Origin: Sphingobacteriia bacterium | Lineage (GTDB): Bacteria > Bacteroidota > Bacteroidia > Bacteroidales > UBA7960 | DNA: 64,000 nucleotides | Direction: 5' to 3' | NCBI GenBank assembly: GCA_011390575.1 | Contig: JAABSE010000001.1 | Span: 50,397 to 114,396, forward strand | Part shown: positions 26,305 through 34,868 of the stretch, in pieces | Layout of the letters: the number at the start of each line of letters is the position of its first letter | Numbering within the stretch: position 1 is the first letter of the stretch | Translations under genes and position numbers: made by a program | The notes under the pieces: model-generated | Seen by the model: only the letters and a program-made list of their open reading frames with translations | The model's database searches: none | What the model was told of the DNA's origin: nothing

Positions 26305-27078
26305 ATGGCTTCAACAGAAACCAATATAACGGAAAAAGTCGCCGCTGTCCGCACCCAGGTTATTGAAATAAATAATCTCAGGAAAAGCTTTGACAACGTG
26401 GCGGTTTTGAAAGACCTTTCTTTGTCACTTTTCGACAATGAAAACCTGGTGGTATTGGGCAAATCGGGTTCAGGCAAATCGGTACTGATCAAATGCATCG
26501 TGCGCTTATTATGGCCGGACCATGGAATTATAAAGGTATTTGGCGAAAACGTGAACGAATTAAACAACAAAGAATTAGGTATTCTGCGACAAAAAATCGG
26601 ATTTCTTTTTCAAAGTGGTGCATTGTATGATTCCATGACCATCAAACAAAACCTGGAATTTCCTCTGAAAAGATTAAAAAAGAACCTTTCCCGAAGAGAA
26701 ATGGACGAGAAAATAGCTGAGGTTTTAGAAAATGTAGGTTTGTCCAATACTTCGAACAAAATGCCCTCCGAATTATCAGGAGGTATGCGCAAGCGGGCAA
26801 GTCTGGCACGCACCGTAGTGGTTGATCCCATGATTATGCTATACGACGAACCCACAACAGGGCTCGACCCGGTAACTTCGGACGAAATAAGTTACCTTAT
26901 CAATGATGTGCAGAAAAAGTACAAAACATCATCCATCATCATCACACATGATATTGAATGCGCCCGTGCTACAGCCGATCGTGTTATCATGTTACAGGAT
27001 GGAGAAGTGTATCTGGAAGGAGACATCGATGCCTTTAATGATTCAAAGGATGAACTGATAAAATCTTTTTTCAAATAA
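26305..27078 (+). CDS. mlaF: MlaF-type ABC transporter ATP-binding protein
   Basis: The 257-residue ATPase has Walker A GKSGSGKS, the Q-loop FLFQSGALYDSMT, the signature LSGGMRKR, Walker B MLYDEPTTGLDP and the switch His in IITHDIE. The segment FQSGALYDSMTIKQNLEFPL is typical of the MlaF/Ttg2A branch. It powers the MlaE permease from the cytoplasmic face. No MlaB-like STAS partner gene is present in the operon. Confidence 0.92.
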   Translation: MASTETNITEKVAAVRTQVIEINNLRKSFDNVAVLKDLSLSLFDNENLVVLGKSGSGKSVLIKCIVRLLWPDHGIIKVFGENVNELNNKELGILRQKIGFLFQSGALYDSMTIKQNLEFPLKRLKKNLSRREMDEKIAEVLENVGLSNTSNKMPSELSGGMRKRASLARTVVVDPMIMLYDEPTTGLDPVTSDEISYLINDVQKKYKTSSIIITHDIECARATADRVIMLQDGEVYLEGDIDAFNDSKDELIKSFFK

Positions 27079-27112
27079 ACAAACAACAGCCAAAACACAA
27101 ATAGCTAACAAG

Positions 27113-28081
27113 ATGGAAAATAATTCACCCGCTTTTAAAGCACGCTTAGGGCTCTTTATTTTTATAGGACTGGCAATTTTTGTCATTGCTATATTTTATA
27201 TCGGGAAACAGCAAAACCTGTTTAATCCCGTTTTTAAAGTAACCGCTAATTACTTTAATGTTAGTGGTCTTCAGGTAGGCAATAATGTACGTTTTTCGGG
27301 TATCAACGTAGGGATTGTTGACAAAATCAGCATTATTAATGATTCAACGGTTCAGGTTGACATGCTTATAAGAAAAAATGTGCAGGAGTTTATAAAAGCA
27401 GATAGCGAAGCAGCTATAGGCTCATCGGGTATTATTGGCGATCGTATTGTTATTATAGCACAGGGTAGCAATAACGCAGCAACCGTTATCGACGGTCAAC
27501 GCATCCGCTCTATTGAACCCGTTGAAACCGATGCCATAATTGCAAGTTTACAGGTAACGGCCAGCAGTGCTGAAGTTATTACCAATCAACTTGCTGAAAT
27601 TATGGAAAATATCAATAGCGGAAAAGGCATGCTTGGCCGGCTTATTGTAGACTCTACCATTGCCGAAAACGTAAATCAGACCATTGCCAACTTTATGAAA
27701 AGTTCGGAAGGGCTGGATGAAACCATTGAAGTAACCAAAGAAAACGTGTTTGAATTTATGGAGAAACTGCAACTCACCGTGGCCAAAACAGAAATTGCCT
27801 CCAATGCCCTGGGAGAGATCATGGTGAAGATAAACAGTGGAGAGGGAACTTTGGGCATGTTGATTCAGGATACTACCATGGCATACAACCTGGACCGGAC
27901 CCTGATCAACCTGAAGCAAAGCACGCGAGGGCTGGATGAGAACATGGAAGCCCTTAAGCACAACATATTTTTCAGAGGATATTTCAGGAAACAAGCAGAA
28001 CAAAAAGAACTTGAAAGAAAGCAACAGGAGAAAGCAACACCCGCTAAACAAGACAGTATAACTGCCCCCGGAGAGCCTTAA
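27113..28081 (+). CDS. mlaD: MlaD/MCE-domain protein
   Basis: A 322-residue protein with a single N-terminal membrane anchor (LGLFIFIGLAIFVIAIFYIG). An MCE domain follows (residues 40-125; YFNVSGLQVGNNVRFSGINVG), and a long helical C-terminus contains two similar segments (MENINSGKGMLGRLIVDST, MVKINSGEGTLGMLIQDTT). MlaD proteins form hexameric rings that bind lipid in the periplasm. It is much longer than E. coli MlaD; the helical tail could form a tube or reach towards the outer membrane (inference). It is 1 bp from the next gene. Confidence 0.9.
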   Translation: MENNSPAFKARLGLFIFIGLAIFVIAIFYIGKQQNLFNPVFKVTANYFNVSGLQVGNNVRFSGINVGIVDKISIINDSTVQVDMLIRKNVQEFIKADSEAAIGSSGIIGDRIVIIAQGSNNAATVIDGQRIRSIEPVETDAIIASLQVTASSAEVITNQLAEIMENINSGKGMLGRLIVDSTIAENVNQTIANFMKSSEGLDETIEVTKENVFEFMEKLQLTVAKTEIASNALGEIMVKINSGEGTLGMLIQDTTMAYNLDRTLINLKQSTRGLDENMEALKHNIFFRGYFRKQAEQKELERKQQEKATPAKQDSITAPGEP

Positions 28082-28082
28082 A

Positions 28083-29900
28083 ATGCAATGGAAAAGTATC
28101 ATAATAGTTGCGATTGCAATAGGTTTGGCAAATAGCTTTGCATTTGCTCAGCAGGATCCTGCACCTAAAGATACCACCCATTTATACGAAAATATTGAGA
28201 CGTATTCCGAGCGCAGCAAATTTACTCAACTTATGTTCCGGCTGTTTTTTAAGCCGGTAGCCCCGGGCAATGTGACCAGCAAACCGGCAGCCAGGCTTAA
28301 GCAGGTTCCTTACAGCTCCTTTGAAGGAAAAATTATCAGGCATATAAACATCGTAACACTCGATCCGTTTGGAAATTCTATAGGCGATACCATTTCAGGT
28401 TCACTAAGTTTCTTCACCCGCACGGGTAATAAGATGCACGTGAAAACCCGCGAAAGCACCATTCGCAATCTGCTGCTTTTTAAGGAAAACCAGGTTTTCG
28501 ATTCGTTATTGGTAAAAGAATCAGAGCGATTGGTGCGCAGCAACGTTTATATTACCGACGTGTTATTTTATGTTGAGCAATCCAGCGAATACGCCGATTC
28601 GGTAGATGTTTTTATTCGCGAGCTGGATAAGTGGAGCATTATACCCGGAGGGAGCCTCTCCTCAACGCGCGTGACATTTACACTGAGAGAAGAGAACTTT
28701 ATCGGGCTGGGACACGAGTTTCGCAATGGTATTGTATGGAATCATACCACCGGAGATTATGCTTTCAGAACCAGATACCACATTCCTAACTTCCGCAACA
28801 CCTTTATTAATGCAACGCTGCAATACGGAACCGACGAATACGGGAATTTTGTCAAAAGATTTGCAATGGATCGCCCGTTTTATTCCCCGTTTGCCCGTTG
28901 GGCAGCAGGACTCGATATTTCGCAGCACCGGCGCAAGGATTCAGTCTGGGCCGGTAATTTTATGCAGTTTAAATACAATGCACAGGATGTGTGGGCAGGG
29001 AGTGCTATCCCTTTATTCAGTGGCAACACCGAATACAGTCGTACAACGAATTTGATCTCTGCTGTCCGGTTTATCCGGATACGTTACCTGGAAAAACCCC
29101 CGGCAACAGTGGATACACTGCAGTACTATACCAACGAAAATTTTTACCTGGCCAGTATAGGAATTTCAACACGGCAATACGTACAAGATAAATATATTTT
29201 TAAATTTGGTATTACTGAAGATGTGCCCGTGGGCAGGGTAATGAGCTTTACCACAGGATATCAGCAAAAAAACAATTTTGGACGTTATTATCTGAAAGCC
29301 CGCTGGTCGTCGGGCAACTATCATCCCTGGGGATACCTGAGCTCACACCTGGAAGTGGCCTCTTTTGTTTATCGCTCTGCCACCCAGCAGGGGGTAGTGG
29401 ATGCCGGGGCCAGTTATTTTACCAACATGATAACCCTGGGAAACTGGAAACTCAGGCAATTCATTAAGCCACGGGCAACCTTTGGTATCAGGCGTACGGA
29501 TTATGATCAGCTGAGCATAAATGACGGATATGGGATTGACGGTTTCAGCAGCCCGCAACTGGCAGGAAACAGCAGGTTGCTTTTAACATCACAAACACAG
29601 GTATATGCACCCTGGGATTTCATTGGCTTTCACTTTGGCCCTTATTTTACCTTCGCACTGGGAATGCTTGGCGACAGAGACAGTGGGTTTCGCAACAGCA
29701 AGGTGTATTCGCAATTCGGGGTGGGTGTTTTAATCAAAAACGACAACCTGGTGATGAATGCTTTTCAGGTTTCTCTTTCTTTTTATCCTGTTATGCCCGA
29801 CAAAGGAAATAATATCTTTTTATTCAACTCTTTCCAGACTACTGACTTTGGATTTCGTGATTTTGAGATTGGGAAACCAGCAGTAGTGGTGTTTGAGTGA
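28083..29900 (+). CDS. BamA/TamA-like outer-membrane barrel encoded with the Mla genes
   Basis: The 605-residue product has a signal peptide (IIIVAIAIGLANSFAFAQQ). A POTRA-like region (residues 75-185: IIRHINIVTLDPFG, ESTIRNLLLFKENQVFDSLL) leads into about 400 residues of alternating strand pattern ending in FE, as expected for a BamA-superfamily barrel. The family usually inserts proteins or moves lipids at the outer membrane. It starts one base after the mlaD stop, so it is very likely the outer-membrane partner of this MCE transporter, in place of MlaA, which is absent. Confidence 0.75.
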   Translation: MQWKSIIIVAIAIGLANSFAFAQQDPAPKDTTHLYENIETYSERSKFTQLMFRLFFKPVAPGNVTSKPAARLKQVPYSSFEGKIIRHINIVTLDPFGNSIGDTISGSLSFFTRTGNKMHVKTRESTIRNLLLFKENQVFDSLLVKESERLVRSNVYITDVLFYVEQSSEYADSVDVFIRELDKWSIIPGGSLSSTRVTFTLREENFIGLGHEFRNGIVWNHTTGDYAFRTRYHIPNFRNTFINATLQYGTDEYGNFVKRFAMDRPFYSPFARWAAGLDISQHRRKDSVWAGNFMQFKYNAQDVWAGSAIPLFSGNTEYSRTTNLISAVRFIRIRYLEKPPATVDTLQYYTNENFYLASIGISTRQYVQDKYIFKFGITEDVPVGRVMSFTTGYQQKNNFGRYYLKARWSSGNYHPWGYLSSHLEVASFVYRSATQQGVVDAGASYFTNMITLGNWKLRQFIKPRATFGIRRTDYDQLSINDGYGIDGFSSPQLAGNSRLLLTSQTQVYAPWDFIGFHFGPYFTFALGMLGDRDSGFRNSKVYSQFGVGVLIKNDNLVMNAFQVSLSFYPVMPDKGNNIFLFNSFQTTDFGFRDFEIGKPAVVVFE

Positions 29901-29943
29901 TATTTATTAACAATCTCGTTTTTTACATAAAACTGATAGAAAT

Positions 29944-31266
29944 ATGAATTCAGAAGACCTTAATGTTAAGTCACTGGGCAAACCTGCCCTGCAGTCCATC
30001 TTAAAACCTTCTTCTTTGTCAAAAGACGATTCTTTTGGTTTTGTTGAAGATGAAGACAGGGTTTTGCTGGATGCATCCCTGAAGCATTTTTTGTATTGCA
30101 AAGAAAGTAATACTACACCGTTTTCTTTTGAAAAAGCCGGACCCCATCAGCATCTGTTTTTCAAATCCGAAGACACCAGGGTAGCCATTGTTACCTGTGG
30201 AGGATTGTGCCCGGGAGTAAACGATGTGATACAAAGTCTGGTTAATCAATTAAGCTATCGGTATTATGTGAAGCAAATCATTGGCATTCAGTATGGTTTT
30301 CAGGGGTTTATCAAAGAATACAATCATCCGGTGGTTGAGCTTACTCCTAAAAGCATTGATAAAATACATCTCTTCGGGGGTACCTTGCTTGGAAGCTCAC
30401 GCGGGAAACAGGATACAGCGCAGATTGTTGACCGGCTGATTGAACTGGACATTGATATACTCTTCTGTATTGGCGGAGATGGTACCCTGAGAGGAGCACA
30501 TGCCATACACCAGGAAATTGTAAAGCGAAATCTTTTGATTGCTGTGGCTGGAATTCCCAAAACCATTGACAATGATATCAGCTTTATTGACAAATCTTTT
30601 GGGTTCGAAACAGCATTCACCATTGCAGGAGGTATCATTCGATCGGCTCATAATGAGGCCATTGGAGCGTGGAATGGTATAGCCCTCGTAAAACTTATGG
30701 GACGAAACTCCGGCTTTGTTGCCGCCAACGCTGCCCTTGCCATGCGCGAAGTGAATTTTGTTCTTGTACCCGAAGACCCATTCGAACTCCACGGTTCAAA
30801 AGGTTTTCTGAAGGCACTGCGCAAACGACTGGAAAATCGTCATCATGCCCTGGTGGTCATAGCTGAAGGTGCCGGACAAAATCTCTTTGATACTGCAAAT
30901 ACAGAGAAAGACGCATCCGGTAACATTTTAAACAAAGACATAGGGCTGTTTCTGAAGCAAAAAATATCCGAAGAATTTCATTCGGCGAATTTCCCCTTTA
31001 CGCTTAAATACATTGATCCCAGCTATATTCTGCGCAGTACCCCTGCCAATGCCAACGACAGCAAATTCTGCGGACTCCTTGCCCAGAATGCGGTGCATGC
31101 CGCAATGGCAGGCAAAACAGATTTTGTAGTAGGCCATTGGAATGACCATTTCACGCTGATACCTATTCCCCTGGCGGTATCGGAAACAAAAAGAATTGAT
31201 GTGGATGGTGAGTTATGGTGGAATGTACTGGAATCCACAGGCCAGCCATCAAAGATGAGAACTTGA
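29944..31266 (+). CDS. 6-phosphofructokinase, ATP-type by motif
   Basis: The 440-residue protein has the PFK substrate motifs CGGLCPGVNDVIQSL, CIGGDGTLRGAHAI, GIPKTIDNDI and KLMGRNSGFVAA. Glycine after GGD is the ATP-type residue, whereas PKTIDND with Lys is common to PPi-type and long ATP-type enzymes. It therefore most likely uses ATP to phosphorylate fructose-6-phosphate in glycolysis. It is longer than E. coli PfkA, as usual for this clade. It stands as a single gene between the Mla operon and a stress-promoter gene. Confidence 0.88.
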   Translation: MNSEDLNVKSLGKPALQSILKPSSLSKDDSFGFVEDEDRVLLDASLKHFLYCKESNTTPFSFEKAGPHQHLFFKSEDTRVAIVTCGGLCPGVNDVIQSLVNQLSYRYYVKQIIGIQYGFQGFIKEYNHPVVELTPKSIDKIHLFGGTLLGSSRGKQDTAQIVDRLIELDIDILFCIGGDGTLRGAHAIHQEIVKRNLLIAVAGIPKTIDNDISFIDKSFGFETAFTIAGGIIRSAHNEAIGAWNGIALVKLMGRNSGFVAANAALAMREVNFVLVPEDPFELHGSKGFLKALRKRLENRHHALVVIAEGAGQNLFDTANTEKDASGNILNKDIGLFLKQKISEEFHSANFPFTLKYIDPSYILRSTPANANDSKFCGLLAQNAVHAAMAGKTDFVVGHWNDHFTLIPIPLAVSETKRIDVDGELWWNVLESTGQPSKMRT

Positions 31267-31282
31267 ATTTACCGTCCGAATC

Positions 31283-31347
31283 TGTGATTTATGTAATATT
31301 TTCAAAACTTTTCGTAACAATTTCAGTATTGGATTGGCTTACCTTTA
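31283..31347 (+). promoter_or_regulatory. three-part stress promoter motif, site 4
   Basis: TGTGA 31283-31287, GTAAT 31293-31297, GTAAC 31314-31318 (+21), TACCTTTA 31340-31347 (+47). It lies 23 bp before the gene at 31371. Confidence 0.75.
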
Positions 31348-31370
31348 AAGCTAACTTAAATTAGTATATT

Positions 31371-31556
31371 ATGCCACTCTTAACTATTTTTATTGTATTA
31401 ATCGTTGCAGGTCTCTTGTTATGGCTTGTCAATACCTTCATTCCTATGGATCGCAAAATCAAAAGCATCCTGAATGTGGTTGTTGTAATAGTTGTTATCA
31501 TCTGGCTTCTCAATGTTTTTGGGGTTCTGGATAATCTGGGCAGCATACACATTTAA
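31371..31556 (+). CDS. Thivi_2564-like small membrane protein
   Basis: A 61-residue protein with two hydrophobic helices (LLTIFIVLIVAGLLLWLVNTF; ILNVVVVIVVIIWLLNVFG) around a short basic turn (PMDRKIKS). This pattern fits the Thivi_2564 family of small membrane proteins. Function is unknown. It is directly driven by promoter motif site 4. The BrkB gene follows after 23 bp and could be read from the same promoter. Confidence 0.8.
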   Translation: MPLLTIFIVLIVAGLLLWLVNTFIPMDRKIKSILNVVVVIVVIIWLLNVFGVLDNLGSIHI

Positions 31557-31579
31557 TGTCTGTTTGAAGGCGGAAAATC

Positions 31580-32527
31580 ATGTCAGAATCAGAACAGGAT
31601 AAGATCAGTTCACGGCGTTTCAGGTTCAAGCATTTACCTGTCCTTTTAAAGGATACAGCTATATCCTGGAACAAGGATGATCCCTGGCGTTTAAGTGCCA
31701 TCGTTGCTTATTACGCCATATTATCCTTGCCGGGATTGCTTGTAATTATCATTAGCATGCTGGGCTATTTCTGGGGGGCAGAAATTATTGAGGGAAAAGT
31801 ATACGAAGAGATTCGTTCAAGTATGGGTGTATCAACCGCCGATGCGGTAGAATCCATTTTTACCAATGCCAGTGAAGATGACACCTCATGGGTTGCAGCA
31901 ATAATTGGAATAGGAGCGCTTTTATTTGGTGCAACCGGTGTGTTTTATCACCTTCAGATATCCCTGAACAGAATCTGGGAAGTGAAATCTGACCCCAAGA
32001 GCGGTATTTTACGCTATTTGATCGATCGCACCAAAAGCTTCGGGTTTGTGCTGGTGATTGGGTTTTTACTTCTGGTAAGTTTTGTACTGTCTGCATTGCT
32101 TTCCGCCCTGAAAGATTACATTGCCCGATGGATACCTGATATTGCCTATTACCTTCTTATCCTGTCTGACCTTATTATTTCATTTGGAGTGATAACCGTT
32201 TTATTTGCATTAATTTTTAAATACCTTCCTGATGTAAATATTGGCTGGAAGAGTGTCTGGATTGGTGCTTTTATTACCTCATTCCTTTTTGCGGTCGGAA
32301 GAGAAGGTCTGAGTTATTATTTCGGAGCTGCCAGTCCGGGAAGTGTTTATGGTGCTGCAGGTTCTATTATTATCATGATGTTGTGGGTTACCTATTCTTG
32401 TCTTATTTTGTTTTTTGGCGCTGAATTTACCTGGGTGTTTACCAAAAAATACGGATTTAAAATGCAGCCCAAAAGTCATGCACGATTTATCAATAAATGG
32501 GATGTAGAAGAATGGGAAGGAAAATAA
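31580..32527 (+). CDS. YihY/BrkB family membrane protein
   Basis: The 315-residue inner-membrane protein has six spans and the family's typical pieces: LSAIVAYYAILSLPGLLVI near residue 40, GATGVFYHLQISLNRIWEV in the middle, and SLYGAAGSIIIMMLW-like SVYGAAGSIIIMMLWVTYS near the end. YihY/BrkB proteins are often called ribonuclease BN from an old misassignment; their true role is unknown. Located with small stress-type membrane proteins. Confidence 0.9.
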   Translation: MSESEQDKISSRRFRFKHLPVLLKDTAISWNKDDPWRLSAIVAYYAILSLPGLLVIIISMLGYFWGAEIIEGKVYEEIRSSMGVSTADAVESIFTNASEDDTSWVAAIIGIGALLFGATGVFYHLQISLNRIWEVKSDPKSGILRYLIDRTKSFGFVLVIGFLLLVSFVLSALLSALKDYIARWIPDIAYYLLILSDLIISFGVITVLFALIFKYLPDVNIGWKSVWIGAFITSFLFAVGREGLSYYFGAASPGSVYGAAGSIIIMMLWVTYSCLILFFGAEFTWVFTKKYGFKMQPKSHARFINKWDVEEWEGK

Positions 32528-32613
32528 CGGAAACCCTTGGTTTAAGCCAGCAATTGAAAATAGAATCATCCGTGTCATCAATAATGAATTCAAAACTTTA
32601 AAATCCAAAAGAT

Positions 32614-32751
32614 ATGTCAAAATCGAAAGAAGGTAAAAGTGAAAAGGGAGACAAGAAGGCTCCGGTTAAAAACCTGAAAGAAAAAAGAGCCGCCAAAGAG
32701 GCTAAACGGGAGGAGAAAAAGGCCAGTGGCAGAGCAGAAGGAACTTATTAG
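32614..32751 (+). CDS. short lysine-rich protein
   Basis: A 45-residue reading frame (MSKSKEGKSEKGDKKAPVKN at the start, GRAEGTY at the end) with about 16 lysines and no hydrophobic core. It is likely disordered and could bind nucleic acid, but no function is known. It follows BrkB after 86 bp. The composition is strongly non-random, which favours a real gene. Confidence 0.65.
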   Translation: MSKSKEGKSEKGDKKAPVKNLKEKRAAKEAKREEKKASGRAEGTY

Positions 32752-32767
32752 TTTGCAGACTCTTATC

Positions 32768-32922
32768 CATTGCCATTGGCTTTAGCCAACGGATGAGGAA
32801 TGGCCACACACCAGGGGGCTTTAGCCCCATTGAAATCAGTTTATTTACTGATTATAAAAGAGAATGGGGCTGAAGCCCCCTGAAGATTTGAGCATCTCAG
32901 ATCCGTCAGTTAAAACTGACGG
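32768..32922. repeat. REP-like array, second region
   Basis: Diverged arm C (32773-32792, CCATTGGCTTTAGCCAACGG), hairpin A at 32815-32828 and 32866-32879, and hairpin B at 32903-32922, in the same order and words as at 13.3 kb. A further decayed arm lies at 33022-33042. The gap 32752-33194 holds no other gene. Confidence 0.85.
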
Positions 32923-33057
32923 CAATAGATAAGCGCAGTGCTTAAAACAAGGAATTGAATAAGTTGAGAATTTTGTCCATTACCCTTTTTTTTAGTCAAT
33001 TAATTTGCCGACTCTTGTCCATTGCCGTTGGCTTTAGCCAAAGGAAAGATCAAAATC

Positions 33058-33122
33058 TGTGATTTATGTAACATTTTTCATGGAAAATATTGCAACGTTA
33101 AACTGCATTATATTTACATTTG
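33058..33122 (+). promoter_or_regulatory. three-part stress promoter motif, site 5
   Basis: TGTGA 33058-33062, GTAAC 33068-33072, TACATTTG 33115-33122 (+47). The second GTAAC box is not at +21; a GCAAC lies at +24. It lies 72-96 bp before the radical SAM gene. Confidence 0.6.
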
Positions 33123-33218
33123 TAGTTAATTCAAAAAAGTACAAACGAGATATCCCTCCTCTATCCGGCAATCCATTCAATTCTACTCGTTTTCATGATT
33201 AGCATAAATTATCAAAAC

Positions 33219-34535
33219 ATGAAGATCCTGCTTATCTCACCCGCTGTTGATGCCGAAAAACGAACCAACAAATGGCTCATGATGCCACAGCTTGCTCTTT
33301 ACATCCTCGAAGGATTAACCCCACCGGGTCATGAAGTAAAAATTATTGAAGAAGAAACCGAATTTGTTGACCCCGATCAGGAGTGTGACCTGGTGGCCAT
33401 AAGCTGTATGACAGCCAATGCCCCGCGAGCCTATGAACTTTGTGCAGCATTCAGGGAAAGAGGAAAAACTGTGGTACTGGGCGGAGTGCATCCATCCATC
33501 CTGCCCGATGAAGCCATGCAGCATGCCGATAGTGTGGTCGTGGGCGAAGCTGAAGGAGTATGGGAAACAGTGCTCAATGATTTTCAGTCCCATAATTTGC
33601 AGAGTAAATACCACAATCCCGATCCTGATTTGAAGAAGTATGTTCCCAAAGACTTCAGCACGGTTATCAACAAAAGTAAATTTCACGTCATTCCCATCAT
33701 GACCACCCGGGGATGCCCTTACGATTGTGATTTTTGCTGTGTCACTGACCTTTACGGTAAAAAAATCAGACATATTCCCATCGAAAATGTAGTTCGCGAT
33801 ATTAAGAGTTCGGGAGCTAAAAACTTTCTGTTCCTCGACGACAATATTATTGGCCATAAGAAATATGCCAAAGAACTGTTCAGAGCCATTAAGCCGCTGA
33901 AGATAAAATGGGGCGGACAAGCCTCGGTATCATTGCTTGTGGAAGACGATGAACTACTGCAACTGGCGGCTGAAAGTGGCTGCAAATCGCTTTTCGTGGG
34001 TATTGAAAGTGTGTCGGTAGAGCAGTTAAAGACCATGCGAAAGGGGATCAAGGAAATTGCCCATCTGGAAGACAGCCTGAAAAAAATCAAAAAGATGGGG
34101 ATCCTGATCCACGCATCCATGGTTTTTGGCTTTGACAACGATACCAAAGAAACCTTTGAAGAAACCGTGGCGTTTCTGCAGAAAAATAAAGCAAGCACTG
34201 CATCCTTCAACGTGCTAACCCCTTATCCCGGCACCAGGGTTTACGAAAACCTGAAAAAAGAAAACCGACTTACAACCACCGACTGGAAGTATTACGACCA
34301 TAATACGGTTGTATTTCAACCGCGAAATATGACTCCTTACGAACTTCAGATGGGAAAAATTTATGCCCGAAAAAGATTTTACAGCATCAACTCGGTAATG
34401 AAAAGAATGCTGGGCAACCTTTACAATCCGTTCACCTACTTTTTTATGAATTACGGGCATATGAAGCAGGTAAAAGTAGAGGCCCGGAGAATAGACCGGC
34501 TCAAATCAAAATTATTTGAGGATTTCCGGGAGTAA
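33219..34535 (+). CDS. B12-binding radical SAM protein
   Basis: The 438-residue protein begins with a cobalamin-binding Rossmann domain (MKILLISPAVD, ISCMTANAPRAYEL, VVLGGVHPSILPDEA) and continues with a radical SAM domain whose cluster motif is RGCPYDCDFCCV. A C-terminal helical part follows (YGHMKQVKVEARRIDR). Many such proteins methylate unactivated carbons or act on lipids or natural products; the substrate is not apparent. The start at 33219 removes eight residues with no homology-like pattern; 33195 is the alternative. It follows promoter motif site 5. Confidence 0.88.
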   Translation: MKILLISPAVDAEKRTNKWLMMPQLALYILEGLTPPGHEVKIIEEETEFVDPDQECDLVAISCMTANAPRAYELCAAFRERGKTVVLGGVHPSILPDEAMQHADSVVVGEAEGVWETVLNDFQSHNLQSKYHNPDPDLKKYVPKDFSTVINKSKFHVIPIMTTRGCPYDCDFCCVTDLYGKKIRHIPIENVVRDIKSSGAKNFLFLDDNIIGHKKYAKELFRAIKPLKIKWGGQASVSLLVEDDELLQLAAESGCKSLFVGIESVSVEQLKTMRKGIKEIAHLEDSLKKIKKMGILIHASMVFGFDNDTKETFEETVAFLQKNKASTASFNVLTPYPGTRVYENLKKENRLTTTDWKYYDHNTVVFQPRNMTPYELQMGKIYARKRFYSINSVMKRMLGNLYNPFTYFFMNYGHMKQVKVEARRIDRLKSKLFEDFRE

Positions 34536-34699
34536 CAGTGATGCAATCAGGTATTTAGACTATAGGCTGAAGTCTTTTTTAAACACCTACAGCCTATCAA
34601 CCTACAGTCTATAAACAGTGATAAATATGCTGACGGTGGCAAGCATTTCAGTGTAAAGGCACTAAGACCCAAAGAGACATTAAAGCCCTTCGATTTTCC

Positions 34700-34741
34700 G
34701 GTATTCTCAATCCTTCGAGCTTCAAGCTTCCAGCTTCGATC
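34700..34741. repeat. low-complexity TTCGAGCTTCAAGC run
   Basis: Overlapping words such as CTTCGAGCTTCAAGCTTCCAGC. The same style of sequence recurs at 63000-63050. The 332-bp gap 34536-34868 otherwise contains a weak inverted repeat (TAGACTATAGGC / CTACAGTCTATA) and promoter site 6. Confidence 0.5.
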
Positions 34742-34764
34742 TAATCTGAAAAGCGCCTTAAATG

Positions 34765-34829
34765 CGTGAATGATGTAACTTATGCCTCCCATTGTGTAAC
34801 AAGTAACAGACTGGTTGCACGTACCTTTG
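34765..34829 (+). promoter_or_regulatory. three-part stress promoter motif, site 6
   Basis: CGTGA 34765-34769, GTAAC 34775-34779, GTAAC 34796-34800 (+21), TACCTTTG 34822-34829 (+47), a perfect TAnnTTTG. It lies 39 bp before the ice-binding protein gene. Confidence 0.75.
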
Positions 34830-34868
34830 TTTCGTGGAAATTCTTTCACAAACTAATATTAATGAAAA

